Notes under the pieces: generated by a model
What the model saw: only the letters and a program-made list of their open reading frames with translations
Databases searched by the model: none
Told to the model about the DNA's origin: nothing
Assembly: GCA_039942715.1 (NCBI GenBank)
Contig: JBDVBY010000008.1
Span: forward strand, 62,001-126,000
DNA length: 64,000 nucleotides
Direction: 5' to 3'
DNA from: JABDJX01 sp039942715
Lineage (GTDB): Bacteria; Pseudomonadota; Alphaproteobacteria; Rhodobacterales; Rhodobacteraceae
Program-made: the position numbers and the translations under genes
Shown: in pieces, positions 17,584-25,035 of the stretch
How positions within the stretch are numbered: the stretch's first letter is position 1
Layout: every line of letters begins with the position of its first letter

Positions 17584-18980
17584 TCCGCCGCCTGAAGCTT
17601 TGAATACGCGTACATGTCTTTGAAGTCGAAATCGGGTTCATCCCACGCGATCATTTTGCCGGGGTTGAGCAGGCCCTTTGGATCGGCTTCTTGTTTAAAT
17701 TTCAACTGGCGATCATCGACCGTTTGCCGTCCACCTTCTTCCAATGTGTAGCGGTGCGGATTAAAGATCATCGCGCCCGCGTCTTCATGAGCTTTGACGA
17801 TTTCGTTAAGACGCTCTTCTGTGCTGAATTTTACCAGAGTAAGGCCAGCAAACATCACCTTGCCGTTCTCGCGCAACACTTCGAGATGCTGAAGGATCTC
17901 GGGCGAAAAGTCAGCGCGCATTTTTGCGATCAGTTCCTTGTGCTGCGGATAGCCATAGCGAACCTGCAGGTACGTGATAGACGGATCAACTTTGAGAGCG
18001 CGCAACGTCGTGTGGTTCCAGCCGTATTCAAACACCGGGCCGGGCGTGCGCTCCCAATCGAAGTCATCGTTGCGATAGATGAGGCGCGCTTGCGGTCTTC
18101 GTTCAAGGAATGTCAGAAACCCGTCCATCGAATGCGGTGCGACCATTAGGCCAATCAAATTGGTATCGTTTTCCACATAGGGCGCGACACGCTGAAAGTA
18201 GTCTTTGGCGATGGGCGCTTCAAACACGGTGCCAAGCTTAATCAAAATACCGTCTTCATTGGCCAGTTCTTCGGTGAAGGTAACAGCATCGGTAAAGTCA
18301 TCGGTGGCCACAAACATCTCGACCCAGTCATAGGCGGGTGCGAGCGGCATTTCGATTTCGGTGATGATCCCGTTGGTGCCGTAAGCGTGGCTAACGCGCG
18401 CGAGTTCTTCACCACGAAATTCCAGAACGCGCGGCTCTTCTTCCATCGTCACCACGCGCAGGCGGATGATGTTGCCCAAATCGCGCAACGACCCCCACGT
18501 ACAAGACCCAACGCCCCCCGAACCACCAGCGATAAAGCCACCAATGGTCGCGGTTGCCCAGGTGCTTGAGAACATGCGTATTTCTTGGCCAGAGTGTTCT
18601 TTGCAAGCAGCATCCAAGTCTTTCAATAGAACACCGGGTTGCGTGACAACACGACCGGGCGCAATCACCTTAACCTTGTCCAAATGGCGCAGGTGCATCA
18701 CACACCCTCCCGCCAATGGCATTGCCTGCCCATAGTTGCCAGTGCCCGCACCGCGCGTTGTGACCGGAACATCATGCGCATAACAGGTGCGCAAGACTTC
18801 GATCACTTCGGCTTCGTCTTTGGGAGAGACCACAAAGTCAGCAACCACGTGATCCAAGCGATCTTTGAGGACAGGGGAGTACCAGAAAAAATCACGGCTT
18901 TTGGCGCGAATGGCAGCGTCTGAGGTGTCGATGTCCATATGGGACAAGGCTGCTTTTGCGGCGGCAACATTCTCTTTCAT
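17580..18980 (-). CDS. FAD-binding oxidase/dehydrogenase (GlcD/VAO family)
   Basis: FAD-linked oxidoreductase, 466 residues. The PP-loop of the VAO/PCMH fold is seen in VTTRGAGTGNYGQAMPLAGG (about residues 74-93), with further FAD contacts in ATIGGFIAGGSGGVGSCTWG. The C-terminal NPHRYTLEEGG and GLLNPGKM are typical of the FAD-oxidase C domain (LNPGK motif). Members oxidise 2-hydroxy acids, amines or alcohols. It follows the deaminase gene with zero spacing (TGA directly before ATG) and overlaps the next gene by four bases. The substrate is unknown. Confidence 0.88.
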   Translation of the reverse strand: MKENVAAAKAALSHMDIDTSDAAIRAKSRDFFWYSPVLKDRLDHVVADFVVSPKDEAEVIEVLRTCYAHDVPVTTRGAGTGNYGQAMPLAGGCVMHLRHLDKVKVIAPGRVVTQPGVLLKDLDAACKEHSGQEIRMFSSTWATATIGGFIAGGSGGVGSCTWGSLRDLGNIIRLRVVTMEEEPRVLEFRGEELARVSHAYGTNGIITEIEMPLAPAYDWVEMFVATDDFTDAVTFTEELANEDGILIKLGTVFEAPIAKDYFQRVAPYVENDTNLIGLMVAPHSMDGFLTFLERRPQARLIYRNDDFDWERTPGPVFEYGWNHTTLRALKVDPSITYLQVRYGYPQHKELIAKMRADFSPEILQHLEVLRENGKVMFAGLTLVKFSTEERLNEIVKAHEDAGAMIFNPHRYTLEEGGRQTVDDRQLKFKQEADPKGLLNPGKMIAWDEPDFDFKDMYAYSKLQAAE

Positions 18981-20243
18981 TCAGGGCTCCATCAGGTGGT
19001 CAAGTTCGGAATAATCGGGGAGGGTCGCGTCAATCGGCTGACCATTGCGCAATACAATGCGGTCACTTTGCGGGCGCGAGAAAAACTCGGACCAATCGCG
19101 CGATTTAAAGATGATAAGATCAGCGGGCGCACCCGGTTCTAGGGAAGGCGCATCAAACCCACAGGCCTTCGCGGGGTTTTTTAGAAACGCATTGGGCCAC
19201 TGCGCATGGCTGTGATCCAAATGACCAATGCGCGTGGCTTGCTGCATCACCTCGACCATGTCTAGATCGCCATAGGCGTAAAACGGATCGCGGGTGTTGT
19301 CCGAAGCAAAGCAAACGTTAATTCCGCGATGCCACATCTCGTGCACCAAAGTAATACCGCGCTGGCGCGGCGTGCGATGCATGGTTCTGTCTTGCAAATA
19401 GGAATTGCACATCGGCAAAGAGACAACATTCAACCCAGACTTGGCCACCAGATCAAGCGTCGCCAGAGCGGTGTCTTCGTTCTGTTGGCTGACAGAGCAG
19501 CAATGCCCCACGGTGACCGGACGGGACCAGCCGATCTCTTCCACGACTTCAGCTATCATCTTGAGCGTTTGCGAGGTCGGATCCATTGTTTCATCGCAAT
19601 GGAAATCAACCTCCAGATCACGCTCGCCTGCCAGATCGAAGAAATCATATAGCCTCTGACGCAGGTCTGCGACTGGATAGGTCACCATGCCCAGCACACC
19701 CTCCGCGGCAGCAACAATATCAGCCGTATCGGCATAATCCGCGCGGATGTTGTCATAGCTATCGCACCCAATCAGGCTAGAGGCTTGTAGATCAATGACG
19801 CCGTCCCACTCTTCGCGCAGAGAGGCAAAAACAGGCCATGAAACCTCGTCTTGCGGCTGAAGGCTATCGATATGCGTTCGAATAGCGCGTGTGCCATGCA
19901 CCAATGCGCAGCGCAGGGAAAACTCCATCCGCGCATGCACATCTTCTTCGCTCCAATTCTCGCGGCGATCATTTCCAACCGTGGTGAGCGCCCCCATAAA
20001 CGTCCCATCCGGGTTGGATGCGCGCGGCCAGATATGTCCTTTATCAAGATGCGTGTGCATGTCGACGAAACAAGGCAAAACCATTGCGCGGTCCATCTCG
20101 ACGTCGGTGCCGCCGGATTCTTGGATGCGGTCGTCCCAGATCGTCAAATCTGTCACAACGAGATCGTCACTTTGCCCGATCAAACAGCCGGGAACAGTCA
20201 CATTGCGCAGCCGTGTCGGGCCCTTGGTTTCGCCAAATCGCAT
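18981..20243 (-). CDS. CodA-like metal-dependent amidohydrolase/deaminase
   Basis: Amidohydrolase of the cytosine deaminase group, 420 residues. Metal and catalytic residues line up with E. coli CodA almost position for position: His63 and His65 (MHTHLDKGH), His215 and Glu218 (HCDETMD), His247 (VGHCCS) and Asp315 (SDNTRDPFYAYGD). The CodA substrate-anchoring Gln156 region looks different here (ASSL instead of a Pro-Gln-Glu stretch). The ring recognised is therefore probably not cytosine itself. It sits between the ABC importer genes and the redox genes of the operon and probably removes an exocyclic amino group or opens a ring. Confidence 0.87.
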   Translation of the reverse strand: MRFGETKGPTRLRNVTVPGCLIGQSDDLVVTDLTIWDDRIQESGGTDVEMDRAMVLPCFVDMHTHLDKGHIWPRASNPDGTFMGALTTVGNDRRENWSEEDVHARMEFSLRCALVHGTRAIRTHIDSLQPQDEVSWPVFASLREEWDGVIDLQASSLIGCDSYDNIRADYADTADIVAAAEGVLGMVTYPVADLRQRLYDFFDLAGERDLEVDFHCDETMDPTSQTLKMIAEVVEEIGWSRPVTVGHCCSVSQQNEDTALATLDLVAKSGLNVVSLPMCNSYLQDRTMHRTPRQRGITLVHEMWHRGINVCFASDNTRDPFYAYGDLDMVEVMQQATRIGHLDHSHAQWPNAFLKNPAKACGFDAPSLEPGAPADLIIFKSRDWSEFFSRPQSDRIVLRNGQPIDATLPDYSELDHLMEP

Positions 20244-20247
20244 CGCG

Positions 20248-21105
20248 TCAATCCCGCTTTAAGGCGCTTTCATGCCACTTGCGTAACATGAGATGGCTAA
20301 AGATCGAGGTGACCGCGAAAATCGCAACACCCATGCAGGATATCAGGATCAACGCCGCATAAAGACGGCCAAAGTTGAAGCGATAAGACGCCTCCAGCAA
20401 AGTCGAAGCCAGCCCAAGGCCAGTGCCTGCACGCCCAATCACAAACTCTGCCACCACGGCCCCGATCAATGCCAGACCACCTGCAATCTTCAGCCCGCCA
20501 AGAAAAAACGGCAAAGCAGAAGGCGCTGAAAGATACCGCAACCGTTGCCAGCGTGTAGCGCCGTAAATTGTAAACAGGTCCTCAAGATTATGATCGGCAG
20601 ACTTCAAGCCAATGGTCGTGTTCGACAGGATTGGGAAAAACGCCACGATCCATGCGCACAGCAAGGCCGCCACAAACGCGCTGTCGATATAGATTTGCAA
20701 AAGCGGGGCAATGGCGACCACAGGGGTGACTTGCAGGATCACCGCGTAGGGGAAAAAGCTCATTTCAGCCCACTTAGACTGAGTGAACGCGACGGCCAAA
20801 GCAACGCCGCCAATTACCGCAAAGATCAGTGCTAATATCGTCAGACGTGACGTGGTCAGCATTGCAGGCCACAACAGCGGCCAGTCTTCAACGATGGACT
20901 GCGCCACCAAAAGCGGGCCTGGCAGCACATAGTGAGGGATGTTGTTGAGCGTGACGTAAAAGTGCCAAGCAAGGATCGATGCGATCATCACCGCAGAGGG
21001 CAGCGTCCACTTCGCAATGCGATTGATCTTTTCCGATCGCGCGCGTGCCGCTTCCTCTTCGTCAATTACGTCCGGGGCGGGTGTGCCGCTTTCGACAATG
21101 CTCAT
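20248..21105 (-). CDS. ABC transporter permease (SsuC/TauC/ThiX type)
   Basis: Inner-membrane subunit of a nitrate/sulfonate/pyrimidine-class importer, 285 residues with about six membrane helices. The EAA-type cytoplasmic loop, which contacts the ATPase, is visible as DLFTIYGATRWQRLRYLSAPS and ends in FFLGGLKIAGG. The N-terminus is charged (APDVIDEEEAARARSEK). The start ATG overlaps the stop of the ATPase gene by four bases, and the gene ends four bases before the deaminase start. Confidence 0.92.
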   Translation of the reverse strand: MSIVESGTPAPDVIDEEEAARARSEKINRIAKWTLPSAVMIASILAWHFYVTLNNIPHYVLPGPLLVAQSIVEDWPLLWPAMLTTSRLTILALIFAVIGGVALAVAFTQSKWAEMSFFPYAVILQVTPVVAIAPLLQIYIDSAFVAALLCAWIVAFFPILSNTTIGLKSADHNLEDLFTIYGATRWQRLRYLSAPSALPFFLGGLKIAGGLALIGAVVAEFVIGRAGTGLGLASTLLEASYRFNFGRLYAALILISCMGVAIFAVTSIFSHLMLRKWHESALKRD

Positions 21106-21899
21106 GCGGCTTCTCCGATTGCGTCTTGAAGGGCATCTGATGCGGCACGCGTGTGCGCTGCATATTCGGCGGACGTGCGAAATTCTTCGTGTCGCGGATA
21201 GGGGGTATCGACAGTCAGTTCATGAATAACCCGTCCCGGACGCGCTGCCATCACCACGATACGATCCGAGAGGAATACGCTTTCAAAGACCGAGTGTGTG
21301 ACGAAGATAACCGTACATCCAATCGCCGCTTTCAACTCCAATAGGTCGTTGTTCAGCTTAAATCGCGTAATCTCGTCCAGCGCCGCAAAAGGTTCATCCA
21401 TCAGGATTAGCCGCGGCTTGGTCACCATCGCACGCGCGATGGAGACACGCATTTTCATACCCCCCGACAGTTCGCGTGGGTATGAGTCGTGAAATTTCTC
21501 TAAACCAACCAGTGCCAGAGTTTCGGCGACTTCGTCTTTCACTTGCGCAAATGGCACCCCTTTCAAACGAAACGGCAACCAGACGTTTTCAGCCACAGTC
21601 GCCCAAGGCATCAGCGTAGGTTCCTGAAAAACGACACCAAGATCATCGTTGCTTTGCCCGCCTTCCCAGCCAATCTTGCCGCGCGTTGGGTGTATGAGGC
21701 CCGAGATCAGGCGCAAAGCGGTCGATTTCCCACATCCCGAGGGGCCAAGCAGCGAGACAAAGTCTCCGTCGTTCACGCTCAGGTTCATGTCCCGCAACGC
21801 AACAACATCACCATTAAACGTCTTTTCAACGTGGCTCATCGTCAAGAGTGGCGGACGCGCGCCAAGGGGCAAAGGCCCGGATGGGGTCATGGTCTTCAT
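21102..21899 (-). CDS. ABC transporter ATP-binding protein (SsuB/TauB type)
   Basis: ATPase of the importer, 265 residues. Walker A is GPSGCGKST, the Q loop is FQEPTLMPW, the signature is LSGGMKMRVSIAR, Walker B is LILMDEPFAALD, and the H loop is VTHSVFES. The first ATG (21899) lies inside the A/T-rich tail of a dispersed palindromic repeat, whose ATGAAGAC reads as Met-Lys-Thr. The real start could instead be the Met at residue 4 or at residue 21 (MSHVEKTF), which better matches the family length. This repeat sits between the binding-protein and ATPase genes, so it may also tune their relative expression. Confidence 0.92.
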   Translation of the reverse strand: MKTMTPSGPLPLGARPPLLTMSHVEKTFNGDVVALRDMNLSVNDGDFVSLLGPSGCGKSTALRLISGLIHPTRGKIGWEGGQSNDDLGVVFQEPTLMPWATVAENVWLPFRLKGVPFAQVKDEVAETLALVGLEKFHDSYPRELSGGMKMRVSIARAMVTKPRLILMDEPFAALDEITRFKLNNDLLELKAAIGCTVIFVTHSVFESVFLSDRIVVMAARPGRVIHELTVDTPYPRHEEFRTSAEYAAHTRAASDALQDAIGEAA

Positions 21900-21979
21900 C
21901 TATTTAAAAATACTCCGGGGAGCGCGAGGGGCAGCGCCCCTCGTCTTAGGCGCCGCGCGTCAGCGCGGCGCAACACATA
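21893..21979 (-). repeat. Dispersed palindromic repeat, copy A (intra-operon)
   Basis: Read on the minus strand it begins with a GCGCCGCGCTGACGCGCG stem. It continues with a GAGGGGC/GCCCCTC hairpin and ends with CGGAGTATTTTTAAATAG ATGAAGAC. The same plan occurs at 48421-48504, 52236-52376 and, in variant form, at several other positions in the window. Here it lies between the solute-binding protein gene and the ATPase gene and supplies the annotated ATPase start codon. Confidence 0.75.
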
Positions 21980-22981
21980 TTACTTCTTCAGGTCCATGCC
22001 GACGCCCTTGCCCACAAACTCAGTTGTGTAGGTCGCCGAATAGTCCAGCCCAGCATCAACAACACCGGCCTCAACCATCAGATCATAAAAGCCTGAAACG
22101 GTCTCGTCGGTGATAACGCCAATGCCCTTGGTTTCCGCATCGCCACTGTCGACAATGCCCCATTCTTTGAGCTTTGAGATGCCAAAGGCGATCTTGTCGG
22201 CCGTCATCTCTGGGTTGGCTTCTTGAATCGCCGCGTTAGCTGCAGAGTTGTCGCCATAAAGGTAGTTGTACCACCCTTTGATCGACCCATCGACAAAGCA
22301 CTCAACAATCTCAGGGCGCTCTGCAATGGTTTGCTGCATGGTTTCAATAGTCGTTGCATAAGACGAATACCCAGCATCGGCGATCAAGAAAACATTGGGG
22401 TCAAACCCGCCTTCTTTTTTGATCAGATAGGGCTCTGAGGACAGGTAGCCCTGCATGCCTACTGATTTGTCTGCCAAAAATGGAGCAGGATTAAAGGTGT
22501 AGGGCTGGCGCTGTTCGGCAGTAAACCCATGCGCTTTGATCATCCACTGGTAATACGACTGATACCCGTTGTCACCGATCAGCAATGTGAGGTTTTTTAA
22601 CTCGTCCCAGCTCTCCGCTTCACCTGGGTGGGCCACAATGACCTGCGGGTGCTTTTGAAAAATAGCGGCGATGTTTACCACCGGAATGTTTTCTTCAGCT
22701 GCCGAGAAGGCCTGAAGCAAATCGCCTCCCATGTGGAAATCAATCCGTCCGGCCAACATCAGTGCTCGGTTGTTGACCTGCGGACCGCCAGGCAAGATCG
22801 TTACATTCAATCCGCACTCGGCATAAGTGCCGTCCGCCACGGACTGATAAAACCCACCATGTTCTGCTTGAGCAACCCAGTTGGTGCCAAAGCTCACATC
22901 CGTCAGATGCCCGTCAGCGTGAGCAGCGGTGGCGCCCAACGCTGCTGTGATTGAGCAAGCAAGTATTTTACGTAGTGTCAT
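21980..22981 (-). CDS. ABC transporter substrate-binding protein (NMT1/ThiY-like)
   Basis: Periplasmic receptor of the importer, about 333 residues, first gene of the nine-gene operon. It has a signal peptide (MTLRKILACSITAALGATAAHADG). Two consecutive ATGs occur (22984, 22981); the second was chosen because GGAGG is six bases upstream of it, against three for the first. FGTNWVAQAEHGGFYQSVADG is the NMT1/THI5-like signature region found in receptors for pyrimidines, thiamine precursors, sulfonates and related compounds. The family fits a small N-heterocycle substrate but does not identify it. Confidence 0.9.
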   Translation of the reverse strand: MTLRKILACSITAALGATAAHADGHLTDVSFGTNWVAQAEHGGFYQSVADGTYAECGLNVTILPGGPQVNNRALMLAGRIDFHMGGDLLQAFSAAEENIPVVNIAAIFQKHPQVIVAHPGEAESWDELKNLTLLIGDNGYQSYYQWMIKAHGFTAEQRQPYTFNPAPFLADKSVGMQGYLSSEPYLIKKEGGFDPNVFLIADAGYSSYATTIETMQQTIAERPEIVECFVDGSIKGWYNYLYGDNSAANAAIQEANPEMTADKIAFGISKLKEWGIVDSGDAETKGIGVITDETVSGFYDLMVEAGVVDAGLDYSATYTTEFVGKGVGMDLKK

Positions 22982-23200
22982 CATATTCCTCCAGGGGACG
23001 TTTTTTGGTTCGTCGACCATTTGTGAAGAACGGTTGGTGCACTTCAATGCACGATCCCACCCGTCCGCTCCCCAAAACGGCGTTAGCTCAAACTTTAATC
23101 ACTGCGCGCCGATTCGCACAGCGTTTCAGCAATTATTTCGTCGCCTTGCTATTCTCTTGCCGCCAGCCGCCGCCCAAGGCACCTTGGACGCGAAGGTTGA

Positions 23201-23614
23201 ATGCCAAAAGGTTATGTCATGCAAGAGTTGCAACCCGCCAGTATAGCAAAGCCGTTTGCGCGATATGCGCACGGAGTCGAAGTGCCCGCCGGTTCTAGGT
23301 TCATCTTCACATCTGGTCAGCTTGGCATGACGGCTGAGGGCGAGGTTCCGGCAGATGAGGTCACACAAGCCGAGATTTGCTTTGCCAATATCGATGCAAT
23401 TTTGGGCAGTGCCGGAGCTGAGCGCGGCGACGTCGTGCGGATCAACGCCTATGTCACGGATCGCGCTTACATGGCGGGGTACATGGCGGCGCGTGATGCG
23501 TGGTTGGCGGATGTGGAGCGCTTGCCTGCCTCAACTCTGATGATAGTCGCCGGGTTTACGCGGGAAGAATTCCGCGTTGAAATCGAGGTGATTGCCGCCG
23601 TGAAAGAAGGCTAG
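23201..23614 (+). CDS. RidA family protein (enamine/imine deaminase-like)
   Basis: Member of the YjgF/YER057c/UK114 (RidA) family. Best-known members hydrolyse reactive 2-aminoacrylate or other enamine/imine intermediates, and some act in pyrimidine catabolism (RutC). It is 137 residues from the ATG at 23201, or 131 from the in-frame ATG at 23219; both have weak ribosome-binding sites. Family signatures are FTSGQLG near the N-terminus, the NI-like core VVRINAYVTD, and FRVEIEVIAAV at the end. The exact Rid subgroup cannot be set by eye. It is divergent from the ABC/deaminase operon across about 220 bp and three bases upstream of the SRAP gene. A PALINDROME CCAAGG-CA-CCTTGG (23174-23187) lies just before it. 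Confidence 0.88.
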   Translation: MPKGYVMQELQPASIAKPFARYAHGVEVPAGSRFIFTSGQLGMTAEGEVPADEVTQAEICFANIDAILGSAGAERGDVVRINAYVTDRAYMAGYMAARDAWLADVERLPASTLMIVAGFTREEFRVEIEVIAAVKEG

Positions 23615-23617
23615 GCC

Positions 23618-24235
23618 ATGCCGGGTCGCCTGTTTCTGACGCGCGATTTAAAAGAGATCGCTGCTTGGATGGGGGCTCAGACACAAGTGTTGAAAGCGAC
23701 CCCGCGCAAGAACATGGCACCGGGCGAAGAGATTATCGTGTGCGATGCGCATCGCCGACTGACGCTGATGCGCTGGGGTATGATCCCGGTGGGGCGCGTC
23801 AACGCCCGCGGGCGGCCCGTCATGGAAACGATCATCAACGCGCGGTCTGAAACGGTCTTTGACAAGTCCGCCTTTGATGGAGTGGCGCGCGCGCTGATCC
23901 CTGTTGATGGCTGGTATGAATGGACGGGCGACAAACGCAAGAAAACGGCTTGGCAAATCACGCGCAAAGACGGAGGGTTGATTGCCTTTGCCGGCATCAC
24001 CGATCGCTGGGAGGCACCGGGCGGACCTGTGGTAAACCAAGTGGCTGCGATCACCTGTGAACCGTCCGCCGACGTGCGCGATATTCATCATCGCATGGGC
24101 GTGATTCTGCGCGCCGATCAGTTCGACACATGGCTTTCCGGAAGCGAAGAAGCTGCCAGCGCTTTGATGAAACCCTTTGCTGACGGGGAGTTGGCGGTTG
24201 CAGAAGCCACGGACGTGGATTGGACCGCTCCCTAG
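23618..24235 (+). CDS. SRAP (YedK/HMCES-like) protein with Pro in place of catalytic Cys2
   Basis: SOS-response-associated peptidase family, 205 residues. YedK/HMCES proteins cap abasic sites in single-stranded DNA through a thiazolidine made by Cys2 after Met removal. Here the protein begins Met-Pro-Gly-Arg, so Cys2 is absent. The start is fixed, because the codon two before the ATG is a stop (TAG at 23612, also the RidA stop). The other active-site residues are kept: Asn74 in INARSE, Glu101 in DGWYEW, and His158 in IHHRM. Cys42 and Cys147 are internal. It may bind DNA without the usual crosslink, or use another chemistry. It is probably co-transcribed with the RidA gene. Confidence 0.9.
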   Translation: MPGRLFLTRDLKEIAAWMGAQTQVLKATPRKNMAPGEEIIVCDAHRRLTLMRWGMIPVGRVNARGRPVMETIINARSETVFDKSAFDGVARALIPVDGWYEWTGDKRKKTAWQITRKDGGLIAFAGITDRWEAPGGPVVNQVAAITCEPSADVRDIHHRMGVILRADQFDTWLSGSEEAASALMKPFADGELAVAEATDVDWTAP

Positions 24236-24304
24236 GGAAATCTGTTTGCGCTGCACTGCGTCATTGAATATGCTGCGTTGCAGAAACTGGGTGGATTACG
24301 ACCA

Positions 24305-24934
24305 ATGGCGGGCAAGATTATTACTGTCGCTCAGCAAAAGGGCGGCGCAGGCAAAACAACGATTGCAGCGAACCTTGCTGTGTCTTTGGCGCGCCAAGGC
24401 AAGCGCGTTGCATTGCTCGACACCGACCCTCAGGGATCGCTGGGCCGCTGGTTTATGACACGCCGCGACATGGGTGTGTCTGACATGGAATTTTCTACAG
24501 CAAGCGCTTGGGGGGTTAGTTACGAGTGTGACAAGTTGCGCTCGACAGTCGATTACGTGTTTGTCGACACGCCACCTAAAATTGACAGTGATCTGAAACC
24601 TGCGATCCGCGAAAGTGATTTGGTTGTGGTGCCTGTGTCGGCCAGTCAGGTGGATGTTTGGGCTACCGAAGGTGTACTGGATCTGGCCGCACGCGAAAAA
24701 GCCGAAGTAATGGTTGTTTTGAACCGCGCCAAAGCGGGGACGCGCGTGGCCGATGACGTGGATCGTGCGCTGAAAGAACTGGGTGTGGATCGCGCAAAGA
24801 CAACGCTTGGCCACCGAGTTGCCTTTCCTGAAACGATGGGAGTCGGCAAAGGCGCGCAAGAGCGCGGCAAAGGTGTGTGGAGCGACGAAATTGAGGCGTT
24901 GACCGCGGAAGTGGTTAAGCGAGTGGGAAAGTAG
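24305..24934 (+). CDS. Orphan ParA-family ATPase
   Basis: Deviant-Walker P-loop ATPase, about 209 residues. Walker A is QQKGGAGKTT with the signature lysine (KGGxGKTT), Walker A' is LLDTDPQGS, and Walker B is YVFVDTPP. No ParB-like gene or parS-like repeat is nearby, so this is not the main chromosome partitioning pair. Orphan ParA/MinD relatives position plasmids, chemoreceptor arrays or other cargo. The ATG at 24305 starts the family's conserved MAGKIITVAQQKGG; an earlier in-frame start adds nine atypical residues. Confidence 0.88.
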   Translation: MAGKIITVAQQKGGAGKTTIAANLAVSLARQGKRVALLDTDPQGSLGRWFMTRRDMGVSDMEFSTASAWGVSYECDKLRSTVDYVFVDTPPKIDSDLKPAIRESDLVVVPVSASQVDVWATEGVLDLAAREKAEVMVVLNRAKAGTRVADDVDRALKELGVDRAKTTLGHRVAFPETMGVGKGAQERGKGVWSDEIEALTAEVVKRVGK

Positions 24935-25035
24935 CGAGTGGTGTGGTTACGCGTACGAGTGATGTGTGCCTGTTAAGAGTTTTGGTCAATCCTTGATGGG
25001 AACGGGGTGAACGCTGCTTCATCCCGTTTCTCAAT

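Noticed and set aside
23037..23052. GTGCA-6-TGCAC inverted repeat upstream of the ABC receptor gene
   Set aside because: Arms of only five bases are expected by chance in a region of this length. Not strong enough to call an operator.
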